DNA of 60,248 nt from Nitriliruptoria bacterium. Lineage in GTDB: Bacteria; Actinomycetota; Nitriliruptoria; Euzebyales; Egibacteraceae. Made by a program: the position numbers and the translations under genes. The notes beneath the pieces are model-generated. The model was not told the DNA's origin, did no database searches, and was given only the letters and a program-made list of their open reading frames with translations. Shown here in pieces: positions 44,471-53,102 of this stretch. Position 1 is the first letter of the stretch. Each line of letters opens with the position of its first letter. The stretch is from contig PWER01000098.1 in NCBI GenBank assembly GCA_003553565.1, positions 1 through 60,248 of the forward strand, given 5' to 3'.

Positions 44471-45225
44471 CGGGTCGCCTCCGTCTCGGCGTCGTCGTCC
44501 TTGCTCTGGGGATGGACCAGCGTCCCGATCGGCTCCCCGCGGACGGCTCGACGGATGTTGCCCTCCTCCAGCAGCTGGAAGACGATGATCGGCAGCTCGT
44601 TGACCATGCACAGCGAGATGGCGGTCTCGTCCATCACGCCGAGGCCGCGCTGGAGGGCGTCGAGGAACGTCAGCGTGGTGAAGCGCGAGGCGTTCGGGTG
44701 GGTGCGGGGATCAGCGTCGTAGACGCCGTCGACTCGCGTGGCCTTGAGGATCGCCTGGGCCCCGACCTCCAGGGCGCGCTGGGCCGCGGCGGTGTCGGTG
44801 GTGAAGTAGGGGGCGCCGAGCCCGGCGGCGAAGATCACCAGCCGGCCCTTCTCCAGGTGCCGGATGGCGCGGCGACGGATGTAGGGCTCGGCGAGCTCCT
44901 GCATGGCCACCGCGCTCTGCACCCGCGTCTCCAGCCCCTGCTTCTCGCAGGCGTCCTGGAGCGCCAGCGCGTTGATGACCGTGGCCAGCATCCCCATCTG
45001 GTCGGCTGCCGAGCGCTCCATGCCCGCCGCCTGCGGGCTCGCGCCGCGGAAGATGTTGCCCCCGCCGACCGAGACGCCCACCTGGACGCCCTCGCCGCAG
45101 ACCTCGGTGAGCTGGGCGGCGATGGAGCGCACCACGTCGGGGCTGATCGAGTTGTCGCGGTCAGCGAAGGCCTCGCCCGACAGCTTGAGCAGCACCCGCT
45201 CGTACTGGCCTCGATGCTCTGCCAC
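44467..45225 (-). CDS. pyrH: Uridylate kinase
   Basis: Phosphorylates UMP to UDP in pyrimidine synthesis. The 252-residue protein has LLKLSGEAF at the N-terminus, VGGGNIFRG, and the [13 protein letters not shown] and [12 protein letters not shown] motifs of the bacterial amino-acid-kinase-fold enzyme. It lies upstream of frr with a 4-nt overlap. A possible -10 (TAGCAT, 45266-45271) suggests a promoter separate from tsf. Confidence 0.96.
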   Translation of the reverse strand: MAEHRGQYERVLLKLSGEAFADRDNSISPDVVRSIAAQLTEVCGEGVQVGVSVGGGNIFRGASPQAAGMERSAADQMGMLATVINALALQDACEKQGLETRVQSAVAMQELAEPYIRRRAIRHLEKGRLVIFAAGLGAPYFTTDTAAAQRALEVGAQAILKATRVDGVYDADPRTHPNASRFTTLTFLDALQRGLGVMDETAISLCMVNELPIIVFQLLEEGNIRRAVRGEPIGTLVHPQSKDDDAETEATR

Positions 45226-45265
45226 CGTGGAGCCTTCCGCCGGGGTCGACGCTGACTGGCCCGGG

Positions 45266-45271
45266 ATGCTA
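45266..45271 (-). promoter_or_regulatory. Possible -10 box for pyrH
   Basis: TAGCAT on the minus strand, about 40 nt before pyrH, within the 125-bp tsf-pyrH gap. There is no clear -35. Confidence 0.3.
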
Positions 45272-45350
45272 CCGGACCGGCAGGCCTGGCCCCGTCACCG
45301 GACCCGGCCCCGTGGCGCGACGCCCTCAGCCCGGCCCGCGCCCGCGGCCG

Positions 45351-45965
45351 TCACTCGGAGACGGCGAACCGCGCGAACCGGCGGACCTCGACCTTCTCGC
45401 CGCTGGTGCGCTGCACCTCGTCGACCAGGTCGGCGACGGTGCGCGAGTCGTCCTTGACGTAGGGCTGGTTGAGCAGCACCTTCTCCTTGTAGAAGGCCTT
45501 GAGCTTGCCCTCGACGATCTTCTCGACGATGTGCTCGGGCTTGCCCTCGTCGCGCGCCTCCTTCTCGGCGAAGCGGCGCTCGGTCGCCAGGGTCGCCTCG
45601 TCGACGTCGGCCTCGCTGACCACCGCCGGTCGCATGGCGGCGATGTGCATCGCCAGCTCCCGGGCGAGGTCCTGGAACTGCTCGTTCTTGGCCACGAAGT
45701 CGGTCTCGCAGTTGAGCTCGACCAGGACGCCCACCTTCGGCGGCAGGCCCGGCGAGGGCGTGTGCAGGTAGGAGTGGACGATCCCCTCCGAGGCGGTGCG
45801 CTCGGCGGCGCGATCGGCCATCTTCGCGCCGGTGCGCTCGCGCACCAGCTCGGCGGCGCGGTCGAAGTCGCCCTCGGCGTCGGTGAGCGCCCTCTTGCAG
45901 TCCATCATGCCGGCGCCAGTGGCTTCGCGGAGCTGCTTGACGATGGCGGCGGAGATCTCGGCCAT
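45351..45965 (-). CDS. tsf: Elongation factor Ts
   Basis: Nucleotide-exchange factor for EF-Tu. The 204-residue protein is the short actinobacterial form. It has the N-terminal UBA-like domain with the LREATGAGMMDCKRAL motif, then VELNCETDFVAKN and a single core. The start is the ATG with GGAGGA upstream; the frame extends further upstream without similarity. A large hairpin separates it from rpsB. Confidence 0.96.
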   Translation of the reverse strand: MAEISAAIVKQLREATGAGMMDCKRALTDAEGDFDRAAELVRERTGAKMADRAAERTASEGIVHSYLHTPSPGLPPKVGVLVELNCETDFVAKNEQFQDLARELAMHIAAMRPAVVSEADVDEATLATERRFAEKEARDEGKPEHIVEKIVEGKLKAFYKEKVLLNQPYVKDDSRTVADLVDEVQRTSGEKVEVRRFARFAVSE

Positions 45966-46037
45966 GGGTGGTCCTCCGGTGCGGTGCGGGGGTGGTGGGT
46001 GGGGTCGTGCCGGCCCGCGGGCGTGCGGCACGGTGCC

Positions 46038-46087
46038 GGCGGTCGGGGCGGGCGGCGCGCTGGGGCGCGGCGCCCGCCCCGACCGCC
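46038..46087 (-). promoter_or_regulatory. Large rpsB-tsf intercistronic hairpin
   Basis: Perfect 16-bp stem GGCGGTCGGGGCGGGC (46038-46053) with its complement (46072-46087), and an inner GCGC/GCGC stem with a TGGG loop. It begins 3 nt past the rpsB stop. No T-run follows. It may set the rpsB:tsf ratio by partial termination or by processing, as reported for this gap in other bacteria. Confidence 0.65.
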
Positions 46088-46090
46088 CGG

Positions 46091-47107
46091 TCAGCCCTGC
46101 TCGGGCTGCGCGTCGTCAGCAGGGGCCTCGGAGGTGTGGGTGGGCTCCTGCGACGCGCCGGTGTCCTCGGCTGCCGCGGGTGCCTCTGCCTCGTCCGAGG
46201 CCGCGCGCTGGCGCTCCTCGCGCGCGGCGAGCGCGGCCTCCTCCTCCGGCGTCAGCGTCGCACCCGCGAGCTGGGCCTGGCGGGCGGCCTCCTCGCGCTG
46301 CAGGGCGATCTCCCACTCGGCCAGCGGCTCGGCCTCAGGGCCCGTCTGGGAGGCCGCAGCGGGCTGCTCGCCGGCTGCGGCGGCGGCCTGCTCGGCCACG
46401 ACGTCGTCAGCGGTCTTGCTGGCGCGGATGCCGTGACCCTCGGCGACAGCGTCGGCGATGACCCGCGTGAGCAGGGCGCTGGAGCGTATCGCGTCGTCGT
46501 TGCCGGGGATCGGGTAGTCGATCTGGTCGGGATCGCAGTTGGTGTCCACGATCGCCACGACCGGGATGCCCAGGCGGTTGGCCTCGTCGACGCCGATGTG
46601 CTCCTTGACCGTGTCGACGATCCACACGAGGTCCGGCGGGCGCTCCATCCCGCGGATGCCACCGAGGTTGTACATCAGCTTGTCCTTCTCGCGGGACAGC
46701 CGCAGCGCCTCCTTCTTGGGCAGCAGGTCCATCGTCCCGTCGCCCTCCATGCGCTCGAGCTCGTCGAGGCGCTCCAGACGGGTCTTGATGGTGCTGAAGT
46801 TGGTGAGCATGCCGCCGAGCCAGCGGTTGCTGACATAGGGCATGCCCACGCGCTGGGCCTGCTGCTCGATGGCCTCGGACGCCTGGCGCTTGGTCCCGAC
46901 GAACAGGACGGTCCCGCCACGCGAGACGGTGTCGCGCACGGTGCTGTAGGCGCGCTCGAGCAGCGCGACGGACTGCTGCAGGTCGATGATGTAGATCCCG
47001 TTGCGCTCACCGAAGATGTAGCGCTTCATCTTCGGGTTCCAGCGGCGGGTCTGGTGGCCGAAGTGCACGCCGGCCTCGAGCAGCTGGCGCATGGAGACAG
47101 GGGACAT
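46091..47107 (-). CDS. rpsB: 30S ribosomal protein S2
   Basis: Small-subunit protein that binds near bS1/uS3. The 338-residue protein has the family core ([73 protein letters not shown]) to about residue 230. A disordered Ala/Glu-rich extension of about 100 residues follows, longer than most S2 proteins. It is followed by tsf. Confidence 0.96.
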   Translation of the reverse strand: MSPVSMRQLLEAGVHFGHQTRRWNPKMKRYIFGERNGIYIIDLQQSVALLERAYSTVRDTVSRGGTVLFVGTKRQASEAIEQQAQRVGMPYVSNRWLGGMLTNFSTIKTRLERLDELERMEGDGTMDLLPKKEALRLSREKDKLMYNLGGIRGMERPPDLVWIVDTVKEHIGVDEANRLGIPVVAIVDTNCDPDQIDYPIPGNDDAIRSSALLTRVIADAVAEGHGIRASKTADDVVAEQAAAAAGEQPAAASQTGPEAEPLAEWEIALQREEAARQAQLAGATLTPEEEAALAAREERQRAASDEAEAPAAAEDTGASQEPTHTSEAPADDAQPEQG

Positions 47108-47223
47108 GGGACGAGCCTCTCGTTCGCGGTTGGCCTCGCGTCACCGGTCCGGACGACGGCTGTGGACCCTCACCCGGCCCGAGGCCGGGCACCGCGGGTC
47201 ACGCGGTGACGCTGTGTGGTCGT

Positions 47224-47259
47224 GCGGGCATGCGCCCGCGGGCCCGTGCAGCACGGGCC
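47224..47259 (-). promoter_or_regulatory. Twin hairpins in the rpsB leader
   Basis: GCGGGC/GCCCGC (47224-47239) and GGCCCGTGC/GCACGGGCC (47241-47259) are perfect adjacent stems upstream of rpsB. A TATCCT box (47269-47274) lies just upstream on the minus strand. They may be leader structures or a terminator for the M23-like gene. Confidence 0.45.
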
Positions 47260-47352
47260 GACCTGGGAGGATAGCCGCTCGTGCCCGTGCGGCAGCCCCG
47301 CGTGGCAGTGGGGCGCGGCCCGGCGATCCGCCGCGACGTCGCGTGCGTGCGC

Positions 47353-47937
47353 TCACCGGGCACGCAGCGTCGGCTGCCACGCAGTCAGCAGATCCAGTGG
47401 GTCGACGTAGTCCCCATCGATGCGCGCGCCCCAGTGCAGCGACGGCCCCTCGGCGAGGTGCCCCAGCAGCGCGCCGCGCGCGACGCGGTCACCGGCGGCG
47501 ACCGCTCGCGGTGCCACCGGACCGTGGCTGGTCACCAGCCCGCCCCCGTGATCGACGCTGACCCAGCCCTCGCCGGCCACCTCGCCGGCGAACGTGACGG
47601 TCCCGGCCCGCGCGGCGCGCACCGCCGCGCCCGACTCCGAGGCCAGCAGCACGCCACGGCGCCCGGGACCGTAGGGGTGCTCCGGCGGGTCGAAGGGCGC
47701 CACGACCGCTCCGGGGACCGGCGGCACGGTGAGCGGCGGCTCCTCGGTCGCCCCGGCCGGTTGGGCCGGGTGTGACGTGTCGGCCGCGTGGACCGGGTGG
47801 GACGTGTGGGCCGCGCCGGCAGGATGGGCGACCGCGGGCAGCGCACCGATCAGGAGCGCAGCGACGACGAGCGCCGCCGTCGGCCGCCCGCCTCGTCCTC
47901 GGTGCCCTGCCACCGCGCCACCTCCCATCCGCGGCAT
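47353..47937 (-). CDS. M23/LytM-like secreted protein, zinc ligands degenerate
   Basis: A 194-residue protein with a signal peptide (hydrophobic run 20-37, probably cleaved after AVA) and a His/Thr/Pro repeat segment (AAHTSHPVH/AADTSHPAQ). The C-terminal domain is LytM-like. LytM enzymes bind zinc through HxxxD and HxH. Here the first is GRRGVLL (Arg93 and Leu97 replace His and Asp) and the second is SLHWG, with only His168 kept. It is therefore probably not a peptidase and may be a structural or activator protein. The gene sits next to rpsB as in other actinobacteria. The start is uncertain: in-frame ATG at 48009 and GTG at 48030 are possible. Confidence 0.75.
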   Translation of the reverse strand: MPRMGGGAVAGHRGRGGRPTAALVVAALLIGALPAVAHPAGAAHTSHPVHAADTSHPAQPAGATEEPPLTVPPVPGAVVAPFDPPEHPYGPGRRGVLLASESGAAVRAARAGTVTFAGEVAGEGWVSVDHGGGLVTSHGPVAPRAVAAGDRVARGALLGHLAEGPSLHWGARIDGDYVDPLDLLTAWQPTLRAR

Positions 47938-48049
47938 CGCTGCCAGCACGGTAGCCAAGCGGGGCAGCACGAGCGCGGGCACCGCCCGAGCCGCTGTGGA
48001 TCGCGGCATGCCTGCCACGGTCGGGGGCACCGACCGGCGGCAGGGGTCC

Positions 48050-48943
48050 TCAGCCGCGCACGCGCTCAGTGATCTTGCCGCGCAGCGCGAGCACCGACTT
48101 GGCGTGGATCTGGCTGATCCGTGACTCGGTGACCCCGAGGATCTCGCCGATCTGGGCCAGCGTCATGCCCTCGAAGTAGTACAGGACGACCACGCTGCGC
48201 TCGCGCTCACCGAGCTCGTTCACGGTGGTGGCCAGCAGCCGGCGCATCTCCGCATCGTCGAGGCGCGCCTCGGGGTCGGGGCTCGCGCGGTCGGGCAAGC
48301 GCTCCACGAGCGCACCTCGGGACTCGTCCTCGCCGCCGACGGCGAGCTCGTCGAGTGCCACCACGGAGGTGAGCGACACCTGCGCCAGCGTGGCGCGCAG
48401 CTCCTCGAGCTCCACGTCGAGCTCGGCGGCCAGCTCCTCCTCGGCCGGGCTGCGCCCGAGGCGGTGCTCCAGGGCCTGCAGCGCCTCCTCGACCTGCCGC
48501 GCCTTGGTGCGCACGCTGCGGGGGATCCAGTCGAGGCTGCGCAGCTCGTCGAGGATGGCCCCGCGGATGCGCTGGATGGCGTAGGACTCGAAGCGCACGC
48601 CCCGGTGGGGGTCGTAGCGCTCGATGGCGTCGATGAGCCCGAACATGCCATACGAGGTGAGGTCGGCCACCTCCACGTGGGGCGGCAACCCGACCGACAC
48701 CCGGCCGGCCACGTACTTCACCAGCGGCGCGTACTGGAGGATGAGCCGCTCGCGCGCGTCGGGGTCGCCGTCGTCGATGAAGCGCTGCCACAGCAACGCC
48801 AGGTCGGGATCGTCGGCGATGCCTCCCGGCAGCGGCGACTCGTCCGGTGTGGCGGCAGGATCGTCGGGCTCGGCAGCGTCTGCCGAGCCCGACCCATGCG
48901 CCTCGGCGCGATCCTCAGGTCCTGCCGGATGGTCGCCCGTCAT
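48050..48943 (-). CDS. whiG: RNA polymerase sigma factor, FliA/WhiG family
   Basis: A 297-residue sigma-70-family factor. Regions 2.1-2.4 (YAPLVKYVAGRVS, DLTSYGMFGLIDAIERYDPHRGVRFESYAIQRIRGA split over about 75-130), region 3 (SLDWIPRSVRTKAR) and region 4 with the helix-turn-helix (LAQIGEILGVTESRISQIHAK) are all present. In Streptomyces WhiG starts spore formation; in flagellated bacteria FliA drives flagellar genes. Which role applies here is not shown. The acidic N-terminal 45 residues are unusual. AGGAG precedes the ATG. Confidence 0.88.
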   Translation of the reverse strand: MTGDHPAGPEDRAEAHGSGSADAAEPDDPAATPDESPLPGGIADDPDLALLWQRFIDDGDPDARERLILQYAPLVKYVAGRVSVGLPPHVEVADLTSYGMFGLIDAIERYDPHRGVRFESYAIQRIRGAILDELRSLDWIPRSVRTKARQVEEALQALEHRLGRSPAEEELAAELDVELEELRATLAQVSLTSVVALDELAVGGEDESRGALVERLPDRASPDPEARLDDAEMRRLLATTVNELGERERSVVVLYYFEGMTLAQIGEILGVTESRISQIHAKSVLALRGKITERVRG

Positions 48944-48984
48944 GGTCTCCTGGCCGCTCGCCTGCCGATCCCGTGACCTGCAGC

Positions 48985-49995
48985 CTAGGCCCGCGGGTGC
49001 GCCTGATCGTATGCACTGCGCAGCTGCCGGCGCGACACCTTGGTGTAGACCTGGGTGGTGGCGAGCGTGCGGTGCCCCAAGAGCTCCTGCACGCTGCGCA
49101 GGTCCGCGCCGCCCTCCAGCACGTGCGTGGCGCAGCTGTGGCGCAGCTGGTGCGGCGTGACGGCGCCCAGCCCGGCGCGGATCCCGGCGCGCTCCACCGC
49201 CCGACGAGCGCTGCGGGCGTCCAGCCGGCTGCCGCGAGCGCCGAGCAGCAGCGCGGCATGCGAGCGGCCGGGCTGGACCAGGGCCGGGCGGCCCTCGGCC
49301 AGCCAGCGCCGCGCCGCCTCGCAGGCGGGGTCGCCGACGGGTGCCTGACGGGGCCGGTTGCCCTTGCCCAGCACGCGCAGCACGCCGCGCTCGCAGTCGA
49401 GGTCGGAGACGTCGGCCGCGACCAGCTCGGCGATCCGCACGCCGGTGGCGTACAGCAGCTCCAGCAGCGCGCGGTCGCGCAGGCCCAGCGGTGCGCCGTC
49501 GTCGACGGTGTCGAGCAGCGCTGCGGTCTGACCGCGGGTGAGCGCCCGCGGCAGCGGCCGCGGGCGACGCGGGCTGCTGAGCCGCGCCGTGGGGTCGGCG
49601 AGGTCCTCGCGGCTGGCCAGCCACGCGAACAGGCGCCGCAGCGACGAGGCCTTGCGCGCCAGCGTGGTGCTGGCCGCGCCGGCCTCCACCAGCGTCGCCA
49701 GGTGGCGGCGCAGCACCAGCGGGGTCACCTCGTCCGGTGCGGCGATCCCGGCCGCGACGCAGAAGTCCGCGAGCTGGCGCGCATCGGCCAGGTAGGCCGT
49801 CACGGTCCGCGCTGCCAGCATCCGCTCGTGCGCGAGGTGCGCGGCGAAGGCCTCCAGCACCGCCTCCCACGCCGACCGCGCCGCGGCCTCGTCGGGATCC
49901 TCGTGCGGCTGGGGGACGGTGCCGGCCCGGCCGGCGGGCGCCTCGACGGAGTGCTCGCCAGCCGCGGGGCGGCGCTCGGCGCGCTCATCGGTCAT
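48985..49995 (-). CDS. xerC: Tyrosine recombinase XerC-type
   Basis: Site-specific recombinase that resolves chromosome dimers at dif. The 336-residue protein has the core-binding domain (about 35-125) and catalytic domain with TGVRIAEL (Arg), GKGNRPRQ (Lys), HQLRHSCATH (His-x-x-Arg), LGHRTLATTQVYTKV (His and Tyr). The N-terminal 30 residues look disordered. I took the ATG giving MTDERAE; an in-frame ATG at 50013 is possible. The neighbourhood (dprA, sigma factor, rpsB) matches actinobacterial xerC. Confidence 0.9.
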   Translation of the reverse strand: MTDERAERRPAAGEHSVEAPAGRAGTVPQPHEDPDEAAARSAWEAVLEAFAAHLAHERMLAARTVTAYLADARQLADFCVAAGIAAPDEVTPLVLRRHLATLVEAGAASTTLARKASSLRRLFAWLASREDLADPTARLSSPRRPRPLPRALTRGQTAALLDTVDDGAPLGLRDRALLELLYATGVRIAELVAADVSDLDCERGVLRVLGKGNRPRQAPVGDPACEAARRWLAEGRPALVQPGRSHAALLLGARGSRLDARSARRAVERAGIRAGLGAVTPHQLRHSCATHVLEGGADLRSVQELLGHRTLATTQVYTKVSRRQLRSAYDQAHPRA

Positions 49996-50054
49996 GGCCG
50001 CATGGTGCCGCATGGTGACCGACCCGCCGCGCGAGGTCACGCATGAGCTCGGGC

Positions 50055-50089
50055 GGGCACCGAGCACCGGGCACCGAGCGCCGGGCGCC
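50055..50089. repeat. Short 14-bp tandem repeat upstream of the dioxygenase gene
   Basis: Two consecutive 14-bp units (GGGCACCGAGCACC and GGGCACCGAGCGCC) and a partial third in the 244-bp divergent gap between xerC and the MhqO-like gene. The rest of the gap shows no gene. Confidence 0.6.
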
Positions 50090-50239
50090 TCGCGTGCCAC
50101 ATCCCGCGCCGCTTGCCATCGCCACGCCGACCGCGGTCCATGCGTGTGCAACGATCGTGGCGGGGAACGCTGGCGACGACACCGCATCCCGACGGTGCGT
50201 CGGCGCCGCGCCGATGCGCCCTGCAGGCCAGGAGCCACC

Positions 50240-51244
50240 ATGACCCAGCCGAACCCGCAGGGGTTGCACCACGTCACCGCGATCGCGGGCGACCCGCAGC
50301 GCAACCTCGACTTCTACCACGGGGTCCTCGGGCTGCGCCTGGTCAAGCAGACCGTCAACTTCGACGCGCCCGACACCTACCACCTGTACTTCGGTGACGA
50401 GGTCGGCTCGCCCGGCAGCATCATGACGTTCTTCCCCGCGCCGGGTGCGCCGTCCGGGCGCCACGGCGCGGGGCAGGCGACCACCACGGGCTTCTCGGTG
50501 CCCAGCACGGCGCTGGGCTGGTGGGACGAGCGCCTGCGCCGGCTCGGCGTCGAGGTCCTGGCGCGCGAGGAGCGCGGCGACGAGGACGTGCTGGCCCTGT
50601 CCGACCCCGATGGCCTGCGCCTGGAGCTCGTGGCCGACGCACGTGGTGACACGCGCACGCCCTGGGAAGCGGGGCCCGTGCCGGCCGAGGTCGCCATCCG
50701 CGGGCTGTCGCACGTCACGCTCACCGAGCATCACCGCGACCGCACGGCCGCGCATCTGACCGAGCAGCTCGGCTTCCGCGTCGACGCCGAGCACGGTCAC
50801 CGGACCCGGTTCGTCACCGGCCAGGGCGCGGTCGGCCAGCGCGTGGACGTGCTCGCCCGCCCGGACGCTCCCCGCGGGCTGGTCGCGGCCGGCACCGTCC
50901 ATCACATCGCCTGGCGCGCGCCCGAGCGCGCGACCCAGGAGCGCTGGCGCGCCGCGCTGGCCGAGAGCGGGGTGGACCTCACCCCGATCGTGGACCGCCA
51001 GTACTTCACCTCGATCTACTTCCGCGAGCCCGGCGGGGTGCTGTTCGAGATCGCCACCGACACGCCCGGCTTCGCCACCGACGAGGTCGTCGCCGAGCTC
51101 GGCCGCGAGCTGCGGCTGCCCCCGTGGCTGGAGCCCCAGCGGGAGCGGATCGCGGCGAGCCTGCCCGCACTGGCCCTGCCCGGTGATCCCGGCGATCACG
51201 CGCCGGCCTCCGCGGGCGTCCCGAGCGCCGAGGGGCCGCGCTGA
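50240..51244 (+). CDS. mhqO: Ring-cleaving dioxygenase, VOC superfamily (MhqO-like)
   Basis: A 334-residue extradiol-type dioxygenase built of two vicinal-oxygen-chelate modules. Likely metal ligands are His in GLHHVT (about 10), His in VHHIAW (about 215) and Glu in VLFEIATD (about 270). MhqO of Bacillus and relatives opens quinone/hydroquinone-derived rings, giving resistance to quinone stress. The AGGAG at 50230 fits the ATG. It overlaps the hydrolase gene by one base (TGATG). Confidence 0.85.
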   Translation: MTQPNPQGLHHVTAIAGDPQRNLDFYHGVLGLRLVKQTVNFDAPDTYHLYFGDEVGSPGSIMTFFPAPGAPSGRHGAGQATTTGFSVPSTALGWWDERLRRLGVEVLAREERGDEDVLALSDPDGLRLELVADARGDTRTPWEAGPVPAEVAIRGLSHVTLTEHHRDRTAAHLTEQLGFRVDAEHGHRTRFVTGQGAVGQRVDVLARPDAPRGLVAAGTVHHIAWRAPERATQERWRAALAESGVDLTPIVDRQYFTSIYFREPGGVLFEIATDTPGFATDEVVAELGRELRLPPWLEPQRERIAASLPALALPGDPGDHAPASAGVPSAEGPR

Positions 51245-51891
51245 TGGCCCTCGACGATCGACCGCACCGCGTCGAGCCCGCCGCTGCCGGCGACCCCACG
51301 ACCGTGCTGCTGGCCCACGGCACCGGCGGTGACGAGCACGACCTCGTGCCGCTGGCTGCCCGGCTGGCACCCGGTGCGGCCTTGCTCTCCCCACGCGGGA
51401 CGGTCCGCGAGGGCGGCGCCAACCGCTTCTTCGCTCGCCACGCGGAGGGCGTGTTCGACCGTGGGGACCTCGCGGCCCAGGCCGAAGCGCTCGGCGCCTG
51501 GGTGCGGGAGGCCTGTGCGGCCCACGAGCGCCCGCTGAGCGGGCTGCTGGGCCTGGGCTTCTCCAACGGCGCCAACATCCTGTGGGCGCTGGCCGCACAC
51601 GACCCGACGCTGCTGCGCGGTGCGGTGCTGCTCGCGCCGATGCTGCCCTTCACCCCCGACCAAGCGCCTGACCTCTCCGGCTGGCCCGTGCTGATCGGCG
51701 CGGGCCGCCAGGACCAGATCGCCACCCCGGCACAGGCCGAGGCGCTCGCCGCCTGGCTCACCCGCTGCGGCGCTGCGGTCGAGATCGCCTGGCACGACGG
51801 CGGCCACCAGCCTGGGCCGCAGCTGCTCACCCAGGCTGGCGCGTGGCTCGCCGAACGGCGTGCAGCGCTGGGCGCGCCCACCGGCGCCTGA
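51244..51891 (+). CDS. Alpha/beta hydrolase (MhqD-like carboxylesterase)
   Basis: A 215-residue serine hydrolase of the carboxylesterase type. Features are the oxyanion region HGTGGDEHDL (about 25-34), nucleophile in GFSNGAN (about 102), Asp in GAGRQDQI (about 160) and His in DGGHQPGP (about 190). Paired with MhqO, it resembles the mhqO/mhqD genes for quinone detoxification. Substrate is unproven. Overlap with the dioxygenase suggests coupling. Confidence 0.85.
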   Translation: MALDDRPHRVEPAAAGDPTTVLLAHGTGGDEHDLVPLAARLAPGAALLSPRGTVREGGANRFFARHAEGVFDRGDLAAQAEALGAWVREACAAHERPLSGLLGLGFSNGANILWALAAHDPTLLRGAVLLAPMLPFTPDQAPDLSGWPVLIGAGRQDQIATPAQAEALAAWLTRCGAAVEIAWHDGGHQPGPQLLTQAGAWLAERRAALGAPTGA

Positions 51892-51932
51892 GCGCTGCGC
51901 GCCACCGCTGCGCCGGCTGCGGCCAGAGCACC

Positions 51933-53102
51933 TCACGGCTGCGCCGCGGTCACGCCCTGCGCGGTCTGGCGGGCGAGCCCACCGGTCACCAGCGCCCCGA
52001 CCGCGGCGGTGACCGCGGGCACCGCGAGGCCTGCGGCCTCGGCCAGCGCCCCGAGGCTGGCGGGCTCGGCCGGGTCGAGGAGCGCGAGGATCGCACGCTC
52101 CTCGGGGCCGAGGCCGGCCTCGGCCGTGCGGCGACGCGCCGTCGCAGCCGGGTGGGCTGCTGGCCGCGTGCCCCCTGGCGCGGCGCCGTCGCTGGCCGCC
52201 GCCCCGCCGGGTGTGACCACCGCGGCGATCAGGTCGTCCAGCGCCGTGAGGACGTGGGCGCCGTCGCGGATCAGCGCCAGCGGGGCCTGGGCGGTGGCGG
52301 CGTGGAGGTTGCCCGGTGCGGCCCACACCTCGCGCCCCTGCGCCGCGGCGAGCCGGGCGGTGTGCAGCGCGCCGCTGCGGGCGGGCCCCTCGACCACCAC
52401 GACCGCGTCGCACAGGCCGGCGATGATGCGGTTGCGCGCCAGGAACCGGTGCGGTCGCGGTGGGGTCCCCGGCGGCAGCTCGCTGACCAGCCCGCCGGCG
52501 TGCGCGATCGCCGCGCGCAGCGCGCGCTCGCCCTGCGGGTAGTCGACGTCGAGTCCGCAGCCCGCCACCCCCACCGTGGCGCCCTCGGCCTCGAGCGCGC
52601 CGCGGTGGGCGGCCTGGTCGATGCCGCGGGCGAGGCCCGAGACCACGCACACACCCGCCTCGGCGAGCCGGCGGCCGAGCTCTGCGGCGAGCCTGCGGCC
52701 CGGCAGCGTGGGTCGACGGGTCCCGATCACCCCGACGGTGGGCTGCTCGGGCAGCTGCCCACCTGGCGCCTGCACCAGCAGCCACGCGGGCGCGCCCAGC
52801 TCCGGCCACGCCTGGGCCAGCCGGGAGGGATAGCCGGCCCGCCCCGGTAGGTGCAGCGCCGTGCCACTGGCCGCCAGCGCCGCCGCGCAGGCCTCGACCT
52901 GCTCGGGGGCGACCGCGGCGATGGCCTCGCGGCGCGCCAGCGCCGCCAGCACCGCGGCGACCGTGACCGGCTCGGGGCGCGACAGCAGCCCGGCGATCAC
53001 CGCGCGCTGCGCCTCGGCGCCCGGCGCAGCGACCAGGGCGCGCAGCGCAAGCGCACGCTCGGCCGCAGAGGGCCCGTCGCCACCCGGGGCAGCGCGGCTC
53101 AC
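51933..53102 (-). CDS. dprA: DNA-processing protein DprA
   Basis: Loads RecA on incoming single-stranded DNA. The 389-residue protein has the Rossmann core VGVIGTRRPT (about 145), VSGLARGIDQAAHRGAL, LPPGTPPRPHRFLARNRIIAG and GALHTARLA. A C-terminal winged helix lies at about 325-385. GTG at 53102 overlaps the comM stop as GTGA. Together with comM and yraN it forms the usual actinobacterial group. Confidence 0.94.
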   Translation of the reverse strand: MSRAAPGGDGPSAAERALALRALVAAPGAEAQRAVIAGLLSRPEPVTVAAVLAALARREAIAAVAPEQVEACAAALAASGTALHLPGRAGYPSRLAQAWPELGAPAWLLVQAPGGQLPEQPTVGVIGTRRPTLPGRRLAAELGRRLAEAGVCVVSGLARGIDQAAHRGALEAEGATVGVAGCGLDVDYPQGERALRAAIAHAGGLVSELPPGTPPRPHRFLARNRIIAGLCDAVVVVEGPARSGALHTARLAAAQGREVWAAPGNLHAATAQAPLALIRDGAHVLTALDDLIAAVVTPGGAAASDGAAPGGTRPAAHPAATARRRTAEAGLGPEERAILALLDPAEPASLGALAEAAGLAVPAVTAAVGALVTGGLARQTAQGVTAAQP

